From Anaerolineae bacterium (GTDB lineage Bacteria; Chloroflexota; Anaerolineae; B4-G1), in contig JAUWNP010000060.1 of assembly GCA_030612585.1 (NCBI GenBank), forward strand, positions 1-22,570: DNA of 22,570 nt, written 5' to 3'. The notes under the pieces are model-generated. The model saw nothing but the letters and a program-made list of their open reading frames with translations, had not been told where the DNA came from and did not search any database. The translations under genes and the position numbers were made by a program. Below are positions 6,375-13,044 of the stretch, piece by piece. Position 1 is the stretch's first letter, and each line of letters opens with the position of its first letter.

Positions 6375-6881
6375 TCAACCGGTCGCTAACTTGTCCAACC
6401 GTTCCATCACCTCGGTCAACTGTTGCTGTAGCATCTGGACCTCCTCCCGCAGCCGACCTGCCTCGTCCTCCTCGTACTCGCCCTCAGTAGAGACCTCTTC
6501 AGTAGAGGCATCTTCGTGAGCGTGCTCGATGCTTTCGCGGCACGGCTCGGCTCCCTGCAGCACCCCGCCTAGATACTGTTCCAGAGCGTGGCGCACCGTG
6601 CCGGATGCTCCGGTCACCGCCTGGATGCCGTACTGCTGGAAGAAACCGATGGCCCGCTGTCCCATCCCGCCGGCCAGCATCACGTCGCCTCCCTGGCTCT
6701 GGATGAAGCCGGGCACCTGCCCCGGCTGGTGGTGGCCGTAGTAAGGATTCTCCACCGCGCTGACCCGGCTCACTTCTCGGCCATCGAGGTCTACCAGAAC
6801 GTAGTAAGGGCAGCGCCCGAAGTGCGGGCTGACCACACTATCCAATCCATGGCCGTCGTCTGCGGAGATCGCTACGCGCAT
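6375..6881 (-). CDS. NifX/NifB-type cofactor-binding protein with coiled-coil tail
   Basis: A 168-residue protein. Residues 1-110 form the dinitrogenase iron-molybdenum cofactor family fold (Nitro_FeMo-Co): VAISADDG at the start, SPHFGRCPYYVLVD near residue 17, and the closing GASGTVRHALEQYLGG. The rest is an acidic linker (about 120-143) and a predicted coiled coil with leucine heptads (LREEVQMLQQQLTEVMERLDKL). Proteins of this family bind or chaperone metal clusters. The start ATG at 6881 lies 4 bases after the neighbouring gene's stop. The similar coiled-coil end of the next protein (ERLDRLEKGE) suggests that the two pair with each other. In this context it is likely to serve metal-cofactor delivery rather than nitrogen fixation, since no nitrogenase genes are present. 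Confidence 0.85.
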   Translation of the reverse strand: MRVAISADDGHGLDSVVSPHFGRCPYYVLVDLDGREVSRVSAVENPYYGHHQPGQVPGFIQSQGGDVMLAGGMGQRAIGFFQQYGIQAVTGASGTVRHALEQYLGGVLQGAEPCRESIEHAHEDASTEEVSTEGEYEEDEAGRLREEVQMLQQQLTEVMERLDKLATG

Positions 6882-6885
6882 CAGT

Positions 6886-7494
6886 TCATTCCCCCTTCTC
6901 CAGCCGGTCGAGCCGCTCCATCACCTCGGCCAGTTGCTTGCGCAATGTGCCGGCCATATCCTTCAGAGACACAAATTCTTCTTCGCGAGAAGGGGCAGGA
7001 CTGGCAGTGGCCATTGGAGATGGAGGTGGTGTCTGAGGTGGTGTCTGAGGGAAGGCCCCGCCTGCACGACGGCCCATGCCCATCCCCATTCCACGACCCA
7101 TGCCGCGTCCCCTGCCCATTCCCTGGCCCATCCCCATTCCGGCGTGCGCCTGGACATTCGCTCCACCAGCGGCGGGCAACTGGCCCCCTTTGTAGGCCTC
7201 CACCGCTTGCCGCACCGTCCCCCCACCGAAGAGGTGAACGGACACCCCAGCCGACTGGAAGACGTTGGAGGCATTGGGCCCCACGTTGCCGGTGACCACG
7301 GCCTGCGCCCCACGCTCGATGACGAACTGGGCCGCCTGAATGCCAGCACCACCCGCAGCATTTATCGCCGGGTTCTCCACGGCCTCAAACGCCATCGTCT
7401 CCGTATCCACGAAGACGTACGTGGGGCAGCGCCCAAAGACCGGGCTGGCTGGTGCATCAAGGTCTACACCGTTGGATGTAACAACTATTTTCAT
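6886..7494 (-). CDS. NifX-family protein with Met-Gly-Arg linker and coiled coil
   Basis: A 202-residue protein. Residues 1-105 are the Nitro_FeMo-Co fold (MKIVVTSNG, SPVFGRCPTYVFVD, GAGIQAAQFVIERGAQAVVTGNVGPNA and GGGTVRQAVEAYKGG). A linker very rich in Gly, Met and Arg follows (about 116-141), then a Pro-rich part and a coiled-coil end (LRKQLAEVMERLDRLEKGE). Start choice: two ATGs are in frame, at 7500 and 7494. GGGAGG leaves only one base before the first but seven before the second, so 7494 is preferred. The Met-rich linker recalls metal-sensing low-complexity segments, and the same MGRG style recurs in the DUF5320 protein upstream. Probably a metal-cofactor carrier. Confidence 0.85.
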   Translation of the reverse strand: MKIVVTSNGVDLDAPASPVFGRCPTYVFVDTETMAFEAVENPAINAAGGAGIQAAQFVIERGAQAVVTGNVGPNASNVFQSAGVSVHLFGGGTVRQAVEAYKGGQLPAAGGANVQAHAGMGMGQGMGRGRGMGRGMGMGMGRRAGGAFPQTPPQTPPPSPMATASPAPSREEEFVSLKDMAGTLRKQLAEVMERLDRLEKGE

Positions 7495-7535
7495 TTGCAT
7501 TCCTCCCGTTGAAAGGTATAATCAGATTTGTCCAC

Positions 7536-7566
7536 TGGGTGAGGAGCCTGCCAGGCTCCTCACCCA
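7536..7566. repeat. Near-perfect palindrome upstream of a nifX-like gene
   Basis: TGGGTGAGGAGCC at 7536-7548 pairs with GGCTCCTCACCCA at 7554-7566, with five bases between; complementarity extends into the loop. It lies in the 147-base gap between the DUF5320 stop (7642) and the NifX-like start (7494). The loop and arms do not overlap a clear promoter. It may be an mRNA processing signal or a dispersed palindromic repeat. Confidence 0.5.
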
Positions 7567-7641
7567 ACTTGGGCCCCGGGGCGGGTGGCGAAGTGTAATG
7601 GCAACGTCACCCGCTCCGACGCATCCCGCCGCGTAGCGCGG

Positions 7642-8022
7642 CTACTTCTCTTGCTCAAGTTCCGCGATGCGCTGGCTGATGGCGTCCAGTTGCTCCTTCA
7701 GCCCCTCAGCCTGCACCTTGAGGAACTCGGTCTCCTGCTCCCGCGTCGGCGGCGCTCCATAAGGGCCATACGCCGCAGCCGGCGGGGTTCCCCAGGCGGG
7801 CGCGTAACCAAAACGTGCCCAGCCGGGCATGCCGGTGGCGTAGTATTGGTGGCGCCAACCGCGACCACCTCCCCATCCTCCGCCACGGCCCCTGCCCATG
7901 CCGAAGCCGCGACCGGGCATTGGGTTCGCGTAGCCGGGCATGCCGTAGCCGCCGCAGAGGCCGGCCCCGCGTCCGGTCATGGGACCCATTCCTCTCGGTC
8001 CAGTTCCATCTCCTGCTGGCAT
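7642..8022 (-). CDS. DUF5320 protein
   Basis: A 126-residue protein. The N-terminal MPAGDGTGPRGMGPMTGRGAG is the hallmark of DUF5320, a family of small Gly/Met/Arg-rich proteins common beside Mrp and NifX-type genes in anaerobes. A coiled coil closes the chain (TEFLKVQAEGLKEQLDAISQRIAELEQE, about residues 98-125). AAGGAGGTGAG ahead of the ATG at 8022 sets the start. The two NifX proteins next to it end in similar coiled coils, so direct contact is plausible. No catalytic residues are seen. Confidence 0.85.
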   Translation of the reverse strand: MPAGDGTGPRGMGPMTGRGAGLCGGYGMPGYANPMPGRGFGMGRGRGGGWGGGRGWRHQYYATGMPGWARFGYAPAWGTPPAAAYGPYGAPPTREQETEFLKVQAEGLKEQLDAISQRIAELEQEK

Positions 8023-8095
8023 CTCGTCTCACCTCCTTCCTGTCGAATCTGCTAAAGCGTTCAACTCACTACCACTGCTCATCAGCGTGCACTAC

Positions 8096-8377
8096 TTACC
8101 GCCGGGCAAACCTCCGGCCTCGTCCTCCGCCTGCGCCGCGACCTCGCCCGCGTCCGAACGCACGCCCACGTTGCATCGCCAGACGCGACCAGCGGGCGAA
8201 GCGGGTCCCGAGCGCGGGCCGGGCGGCCGGCACTCCCAGACGCACAGGCGTGCCCTGCAATCCTGCGTAACCGTAAGGCCCCTGTCCCGATTCAGGAAGC
8301 ACCAGCGCACAGTGCCCCTCACCGCGCCCGGTCATCGGCCCCTGGCCCTGCGGCCCTGTCCCATCAAATCTTGGCAT
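8096..8377 (-). CDS. DUF5320 protein, short basic variant
   Basis: A 93-residue protein. MPRFDGTGPQGQGPMTGRGEGHC is the DUF5320 signature, in a shorter form ending in a Gly/Arg tract (GRGRGRGAGGGRGRRFARR) without a coiled coil. GGGAGGTGAGAGAG precedes the ATG at 8377, which is preferred to the GTG at 8386. The C-terminal Arg/Gly run could bind nucleic acid or act as a flexible tail. It follows the Mrp gene in transcription order, separated by the AGTAGGG repeat. Confidence 0.78.
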   Translation of the reverse strand: MPRFDGTGPQGQGPMTGRGEGHCALVLPESGQGPYGYAGLQGTPVRLGVPAARPALGTRFARWSRLAMQRGRAFGRGRGRGAGGGRGRRFARR

Positions 8378-8393
8378 CTCTCTCACCTCCCTT

Positions 8394-8463
8394 CTCTACT
8401 CCCTACTCCCTACTCCCTACTCCCTACTCCTTACTCCCTACTCCCTACTTCTTACTCCCTATC
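8394..8463. repeat. 7-bp tandem repeat downstream of mrp
   Basis: About ten copies of CCCTACT (AGTAGGG on the minus strand) with a few substitutions fill the gap after the mrp stop codon, whose last base is at 8463. The unit carries a purine-rich core resembling a Shine-Dalgarno on the minus strand. Variable copy number by slippage is to be expected. Confidence 0.75.
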
Positions 8464-9533
8464 TACGGAAAGATCGGCGCCGTTTTCCGCCTCGGCATCC
8501 GCTCTACCACTTGCCCGGTGATCGGCTCGAACAATTCCGCCTCATACCCCTCGATCTCCCCTGCATCACAGCAGCGGGCCAGTTCCGGATCCAGCGGTAG
8601 TTGCCCCAGCAGCGACGCCCCCATGTTCAGCGCCGTGCGGAACGCCTGGCTGGGGCCGAAGACCTCGATCTTCTCTCCGCATTGGGGGCAGATGAGGTAA
8701 CTCATGTTCTCCACCACTCCCAGGATAGGCGCTCTCATGTGCTGGGCCATGCGGGCCGCCTTACGCACCACCATCCCCGCCAGGTCCTGCGGCGAGGTGA
8801 CCAGTACCACCCCGCTGAGCGGTATGGACTGCATCACCGTCAACGAAGCGTCGGATGTGCCGGGGGGCAGGTCCACGATCAGATAGTCCAGGTCGCCCCA
8901 GAAGACCTCGTTCCAGAACTGCTTGATGGCGCTGCTGATGAGTGGGCCGCGCCAGATGACGGCCTCGTCCTCGCTGGGCAGCAGCAAATTGATGGACATT
9001 ACCTTGATGCCGCCAGGGGTTTCGGCGGGCAGTATACCTGCCGGACTCATCGGTGGCGGCTGGTGCAGGCCGAACATCTTGGGGATGCTGGGGCCGGTGA
9101 TATCGGCATCGAGCACGCCCACTCGTTCTCCCCGACGATGCAGCGTCACCGCCAGCAGCGCTGCCACCGACGATTTGCCCACGCCACCCTTTCCGCTCAG
9201 CACGGCTACCACGTTAGCAATCTTGTTCGTGGACTGTGCTGGCTTGGGGCCGCCCTCGGATGCGGTCATAAACGCGGCACGTTCCTTCTGGTTCATCTCG
9301 ATCAGATTGACTTCAACCTCTAAAGTTGCGTCTAACTTCGCGACTGCCCCCTTGATCAAACGCACCAGGTCGTCTTTGATTGGAATTTTTGCGAAAGGCA
9401 GTGCCAGCGTAAGCGTGACTTTCTCATCCTCGACGCTTACATCTCTGATCATCTCCAATTCAACCAGATTGCGCTTGATCTCGGGGTGCATCACCCCGCG
9501 CAAGGCACCAAGAACTCTTTTATCTGTGATCAT
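8463..9533 (-). CDS. mrp: Mrp/NBP35-type Fe-S cluster carrier ATPase
   Basis: A 356-residue cytoplasmic protein. It has an N-terminal DUF59/MIP18-like domain (about 1-80), then a ParA-like P-loop core. Deviant Walker A is GKGGVGKS (114-121), with DADITGPS at 142-149 and DLPPGTSD at 221-228. The CPQC motif (Cys282 and Cys285) holds the bridging cluster. By family knowledge it loads a [4Fe-4S] cluster between two subunits and transfers it to target proteins in an ATP-dependent way. GAGGGAGGGAA ahead of the ATG at 9533 sets the start. It is the first enzyme gene after padR and heads the cofactor genes. Scaffold partners could be the two NifU-like proteins. Confidence 0.93.
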   Translation of the reverse strand: MITDKRVLGALRGVMHPEIKRNLVELEMIRDVSVEDEKVTLTLALPFAKIPIKDDLVRLIKGAVAKLDATLEVEVNLIEMNQKERAAFMTASEGGPKPAQSTNKIANVVAVLSGKGGVGKSSVAALLAVTLHRRGERVGVLDADITGPSIPKMFGLHQPPPMSPAGILPAETPGGIKVMSINLLLPSEDEAVIWRGPLISSAIKQFWNEVFWGDLDYLIVDLPPGTSDASLTVMQSIPLSGVVLVTSPQDLAGMVVRKAARMAQHMRAPILGVVENMSYLICPQCGEKIEVFGPSQAFRTALNMGASLLGQLPLDPELARCCDAGEIEGYEAELFEPITGQVVERMPRRKTAPIFP

Positions 9534-9560
9534 TTCCCTCCCTCACGAAACTGTGTTTTT

Positions 9561-9634
9561 GTCATTTGTCCATTTGTCATTTGTCCATTTGTCATTTGTT
9601 CATTTGTCATTTGCTCATTTGTTCATTGTTCATT
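9561..9634. repeat. 15-bp minisatellite upstream of mrp
   Basis: Four tandem copies of GTCATTTGTCCATTT (with one or two changes), then two shorter copies of GTTCATT, fill the spacer between the padR stop (9638) and the mrp start (9533). On the minus strand the unit reads AAATGGACAAATGAC. It is AT-rich against GC-rich genes. Repeats of this sort may vary the spacing between the two cistrons. Confidence 0.75.
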
Positions 9635-9637
9635 GTT

Positions 9638-10021
9638 TCAATGATGCTCACCCTCACCCTCCTCCATGTGGCGGCGATAGACTCCCAAAAGATAACCAAT
9701 CTTCTTTCTGCTCTCTTCCAGGTCCTGCGTCCACAGAGCCAGCACCTCGTCTCCCAGCGCAGTGAGAAGATAGACCCGCCGGGGTGGCCCCTGCGCCTGT
9801 TCCTCGTCCCAGGTCGAAGTGACCCACCCTTTCTCCTCCATGTCCCGCAGCATCCGGTAGATCGCACTGGAGTTCAGGTCCCCCAGGCCGAATTTCCCTA
9901 ACTGTTCCAAGAGCGTGTAGCCGTGGGCGGGACCGTAGTGCAGGAGCAAAAGCAACGCCGGCTCCAGCATCCGCACCGCCCGGCGACCACGTCTCCGCCT
10001 CCTGTGACCCAGTCCTCGCAT
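9638..10021 (-). CDS. PadR-family transcriptional regulator
   Basis: A 127-residue protein. A winged helix-turn-helix occupies about residues 18-95 (LLLLLHYGPAHGYTLLEQL, then SSAIYRMLRDMEEKGWVTS, then RRVYLLTALGDEVL), and a helical tail (TQDLEESRKKIGYLLGVYRRHMEE) supports dimerisation. The Arg-rich N-terminus (about residues 3-14) is an unusual extension that could add DNA contacts. GGGAGGAAGAGGG precedes the ATG at 10021. It lies first in the cofactor operon behind a strong promoter, so autoregulation, with control of the Mrp/NifX genes, is likely. PadR proteins respond to small ligands or metals; the ligand here is unknown. Confidence 0.9.
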   Translation of the reverse strand: MRGLGHRRRRRGRRAVRMLEPALLLLLHYGPAHGYTLLEQLGKFGLGDLNSSAIYRMLRDMEEKGWVTSTWDEEQAQGPPRRVYLLTALGDEVLALWTQDLEESRKKIGYLLGVYRRHMEEGEGEHH

Positions 10022-10068
10022 CCCTCTTCCTCCCTTACAGGATCACCAGACTCTGGCTGAACGACCGT

Positions 10069-10097
10069 AGTATACCACACTATGTGCAACTTGTCAA
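10069..10097 (-). promoter_or_regulatory. Near-consensus sigma-70 promoter for padR
   Basis: On the minus strand TTGACA (10092-10097) and TATACT (10069-10074) are separated by 17 bases, close to the ideal -35 and -10. The padR start is 48 bases downstream. TAGT-N7-ACTA flanks the -10 and spacer (about 10068-10082) and could be a PadR site; the match is short. Confidence 0.8.
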
Positions 10098-10524
10098 TAG
10101 CCAAATATCATACAGTCTAATTGCATATAGCCAGCCGTGGCGATCATTTTGCCATCTTTGGCCTCCGATCTTTGCCGAAGAGCATCACCAGTTTATCATC
10201 ACCCTCTGCGGCGCGGCCGCCGAGGGGGGCGTCGCCGTTCCTCTCACTGACGAAGCCGCCCGCTGGGGGTTGAACGAACGCCAGGCCAGGGCGTTGGAAT
10301 ATCTCAAGGCTTACGGGCAGATCACGCGAAGCGAATACTGCACTCTGACCGGGGTGCAGAAAAGCGAGGCGTACCGCGAGTTGCAGGAGATGGTTCAAAA
10401 GGGGCTGGTTGTTCGGCGAGGCAGAGGCCGGGGCGTACATTATGTGCTGGCGGTCTCTGCCGGGGACGATTTTTGGGACGAAAGCCGGCCGAGGCTTGAT
10501 GTGAGAAGCCAAGGAACACGCTAG
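10084..10524 (+). pseudogene. Remnant of an AlbA_2/COG2865-type HTH protein
   Basis: A frame of 146 codons on the plus strand. Homology-like sequence starts near 10162 (PPIFAEEHHQFIITL), which resembles the last ATPase-like strand of COG2865 proteins (RecG-like, AlbA_2 N-terminus, C-terminal HTH). It continues with WGLNERQARALEYLKAYGQITRSEY, GVQKSEAYRELQEMVQKGLV and VRRGRGRGVHYVLA, a typical C-terminal winged helix. The N-terminal AlbA_2 and ATPase parts, some 350 residues, are missing. The first 26 codons run over the padR promoter and start with GTG without a Shine-Dalgarno. I infer a decayed gene whose 3' end survives beside the island. A stand-alone HTH regulator is an alternative. Confidence 0.5.
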
Positions 10525-10534
10525 CGCGCGGTTT

Positions 10535-10568
10535 GATGGGGCGTAGCGGCCACCGATGGGGCGTAACG
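10535..10568 (+). promoter_or_regulatory. Two 14-bp direct repeats upstream of the defence-like operon promoter
   Basis: GATGGGGCGTAGCG at 10535-10548 and GATGGGGCGTAACG at 10555-10568 differ at one base. Their 20-base phase is about two helical turns, and the second copy ends 11 bases before the -35 box. Such spacing is common for activator sites that sit on one face of DNA. The regulator is unknown. Confidence 0.5.
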
Positions 10569-10579
10569 CGGGGCGCAAA

Positions 10580-10607
10580 TTGACAGGGTTGTGGTTTGGG
10601 ATATACT
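10580..10607 (+). promoter_or_regulatory. Near-consensus promoter for the AlbA_2-PLD operon
   Basis: TTGACA (10580-10585) and TATACT (10602-10607) are spaced by 16 bases. The expected transcription start is near 10614, leaving a 5' untranslated leader of about 140 bases before the ATG at 10756. Confidence 0.8.
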
Positions 10608-10693
10608 CTCTGTCATCACCCCAGACTGGGAAACCGGTGACGTCATCGTGCGCAGCAATGAAATCCTGGTCGGCGGTGTTGGCGCACGAGCGC

Positions 10694-10708
10694 ATTGTAT
10701 AGTACAAT
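10694..10708. promoter_or_regulatory. Perfect dyad in the leader of the operon
   Basis: ATTGTA-TAG-TACAAT is a perfect 6+3+6 dyad. It also overlaps a weaker second promoter (TTGGCG at 10679, TACAAT at 10703, spacer 18). It could be an operator, but no regulator that binds it is identified. Confidence 0.35.
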
Positions 10709-10755
10709 ATAGATGTTATTGCTTTGCTATTTCGCTTGAACAGGTCTGGAAGCCG

Positions 10756-11844
10756 ATGATTCTCGGAGGTCGTTCCCTAGGTGATATTTCCCTTGATGAC
10801 ATTCGCTTGCTGATCGACAACAGTGTGCCTGAAGGTCCCCATTTGGATTACAAAGAAGCTCCATATAGCGGCAGGGGGCAGGATCGGCGGGAGATGCTAC
10901 GTGACGTCGCCGCATTAGCAAATAGCGAGGGAGGATACTTGGTGGTCGGCATCCGTGAAGACTATGCTGATAGGGCAGCAGAACTGACTCCATTTGACAA
11001 TCCTGGTCAGGTTGCCCAGGCGATGCGCCAAGCTTGTCTCGATGGGATCCGTGACCGTATTGAGGGCCTGGAAATCGTCGTTTACGAGACAGGATATAAT
11101 CAGGGTATAGTTGTCGTTCATGTGCCCTTCAGCGACCAACGCCCGCACATGATGATTAGAGATAGCCGGACAGACTTCTTCCGTCGCTACGAGACCGACA
11201 AGCGCCCAATGACGATTGGCGAGATTCGGGAGATGATCCTGGCTAATCCCCCCGGTGGCAAAGGTCGCCAACTTGTTGAGCTTGAATTGCAGGCCAGGGG
11301 AACACTGGTCGGTGGCGAGAGTCGCGTGGAAGGAGTCATTCCACCTTATGCACAGGTGATCACCGAGCGCCCGGTGGAGCGGTTTCTCCAACGCTACTTG
11401 ATGGGCGGTGTCGTAGCCCAGACAATGGTCATTATCAGCCCCTTTATTGGGGATTTGGCCGGAACGCCGTTTGAGTTAAAGGCCGTCACGGAGAAGGCGG
11501 TAGCCGACCGTACCCGACTTTACGTGATCACTCGCGAGCCGCGTGAACTGTATCACCAGGCCGGCGTAGAGGTACTCCAGCAGTGTCCCCTGGCCGAGAT
11601 TCGCTACAATCCAGACATCCATGCCAAGTTGTACGTGGTTTGGAGCCGAGATGAGGCGGAGAGTTTTGCCCTCTTTGGATCCGGCAACCTGACGAAGAGC
11701 GGACTGCGCCACAATATCGAATTGGGCATGATGATTTTTGCCCGGGGGCACGGGCGAGCCATCTTGCGCGATCTGTATCAGTGGGGCGGCTACAGCCTGC
11801 GCACGATGAGCCAGCGTATCAAAGCAATCGAATCAATTCACTAA
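10756..11844 (+). CDS. AlbA_2 domain fused to a PLD-type nuclease domain
   Basis: A 362-residue protein. Residues 20-130 are an AlbA_2 (Schlafen-type) domain: LDYKEAPY (30-37), ANSEGGYLVVGI (55-66), and the closing VHVPFSDQRPHMM. Residues 205-330 are PLD-like, with a single HAK motif (His289, Lys291) and FGSGNLTKSGL (307-317), which place the catalytic His, Lys and Asn/Ser of phosphodiesterases. One motif per chain implies dimerisation for activity. The start is the ATG at 10756; earlier codons in frame are the leader sequence and contain the dyad. Candidate role: DNA or RNA nuclease arm of the following system. PLD proteins also appear in DISARM (DrmC), but the AlbA_2 fusion does not. It starts the operon and is followed after 24 bases by the ATPase gene. 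Confidence 0.82.
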   Translation: MILGGRSLGDISLDDIRLLIDNSVPEGPHLDYKEAPYSGRGQDRREMLRDVAALANSEGGYLVVGIREDYADRAAELTPFDNPGQVAQAMRQACLDGIRDRIEGLEIVVYETGYNQGIVVVHVPFSDQRPHMMIRDSRTDFFRRYETDKRPMTIGEIREMILANPPGGKGRQLVELELQARGTLVGGESRVEGVIPPYAQVITERPVERFLQRYLMGGVVAQTMVIISPFIGDLAGTPFELKAVTEKAVADRTRLYVITREPRELYHQAGVEVLQQCPLAEIRYNPDIHAKLYVVWSRDEAESFALFGSGNLTKSGLRHNIELGMMIFARGHGRAILRDLYQWGGYSLRTMSQRIKAIESIH

Positions 11845-11868
11845 TTCTGCTGAAAGGAGAACAGACCG

Positions 11869-13029
11869 ATGATAGAGTTCCCGAAATGGTTCTGCCTCAA
11901 GGATCGCCTCAACTTTACGATTGATCCACAGATCAACCCGGACGACGCTCGTTTCTATTTCGGACGGGATGACATCAAGACCCGGCTTCAGCGCCAGGTG
12001 CGACGGGCTTTTATCGCGCCTGGGGTGCCAAAGATCATGGTGTGGGGGCCTTATGGCTCTGGCAAGACCCAAACGCTGTTCTACCTGGAGCATTATCTCA
12101 AGACCGACACACCAGGCTCTTGCCAGGGTATTCCGCACACCCTCTACGTCGCCATTGAGATGCGCAGCAACTCGACGGCCAGCCATCTCCACATGCAGTT
12201 GATGGAAGCCCTGGGCAAGGAGACTGTGGCCGGTTGGGTACGCCGGTTGTTTGACCAGGTCCCCAACCTTAACACTGCTCTCGAGGGGCTTACAGACAAC
12301 TTGAATACTGCACTGGCCCTGAAAGAACTACGCGCGGCTGGCGACTCCACCTTTGTCGCCTGGCGCTGGCTCACCGGCCAATCTCTCAAGACCGGCGAAC
12401 TGAGCGGCCTTTCGCTCACCCGCAATCTGGGCCAGGTCGGCGCTGGCGACCTGGTCAACGCGGTCGTTGCCATCGGCAATTTGGCCAGCCGGGTTGGCGA
12501 AAAGCTGATCTTTCTGTTGGATGAACTCGAAGAGATGCAGAATGTGAAAGCGGGCGACGCGGCGGAGTCCATTCACCAGTATTTTCGCCGCCTGGCGGAG
12601 CCGGCCAATGCCAGCGTGGGCTTCCTGGTGGGTTTCAGAGCCGACGTCTTTGACGATGCGCCGCCGATTCTGCGACGCGGTGACATTATGGGTCGTGTTG
12701 GCACCAGTAACTATGTGGACATCCCACCTCTGCCCGCCATATCGGACGTCAAAATATTCGTCAGCGAATTGCTCCACAACCTCATTGACCAGGAGCAAGT
12801 CCAGGCCCGCATCGCCGAGCACAACCTGGACACGGAGCCGGGCATCTACCCCTTCGAGCGCAGCGCCTTTGAACTGCTGGCCGACTTTGCTACCCAGGAC
12901 ATATCCCGATCGCTGCCGCGCTACATCATCAACGCCATCAACGAATGCGCCATCCAGGCCTGGGACGAGGAGAAGCATCTGGTGGACGAGGGCATTGTCA
13001 ACGATGTGTCCCAGTACGTGTTTGCCTGA
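11869..13029 (+). CDS. P-loop ATPase, ORC/STAND-like
   Basis: A 386-residue protein with Walker A GPYGSGKT (60-67) and Walker B LIFLLDELEE (213-222, Asp218-Glu219). The N-terminal segment FYFGRDDIKTRLQRQVRRAF (about 29-48) is the lead-in typical of ATPases that load onto DNA or switch on signals. The later GFLVGFRADVFD strand (251-262) is placed like a sensor. No nuclease or helicase motif is seen. GAAAGGAGA lies 8 bases ahead of the ATG at 11869, the strongest start. A HerA-like gene follows after 15 bases. I do not recognise a named system for it; a DNA-bound regulatory ATPase that senses or licenses the neighbouring methylase and HerA is a reasonable idea, not shown. Confidence 0.75.
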   Translation: MIEFPKWFCLKDRLNFTIDPQINPDDARFYFGRDDIKTRLQRQVRRAFIAPGVPKIMVWGPYGSGKTQTLFYLEHYLKTDTPGSCQGIPHTLYVAIEMRSNSTASHLHMQLMEALGKETVAGWVRRLFDQVPNLNTALEGLTDNLNTALALKELRAAGDSTFVAWRWLTGQSLKTGELSGLSLTRNLGQVGAGDLVNAVVAIGNLASRVGEKLIFLLDELEEMQNVKAGDAAESIHQYFRRLAEPANASVGFLVGFRADVFDDAPPILRRGDIMGRVGTSNYVDIPPLPAISDVKIFVSELLHNLIDQEQVQARIAEHNLDTEPGIYPFERSAFELLADFATQDISRSLPRYIINAINECAIQAWDEEKHLVDEGIVNDVSQYVFA

Positions 13030-13044
13030 TAGAAAGAATTTGTG

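Noticed and set aside
6375..7494. Nitrogen-fixation function for the NifX-like genes
   Set aside because: No nitrogenase or NifB radical-SAM gene is present; this domain family is widely used outside nitrogen fixation.
8394..9634. CRISPR array from the tandem repeats
   Set aside because: Units are 7 and 15 bases with no unique spacers between them.
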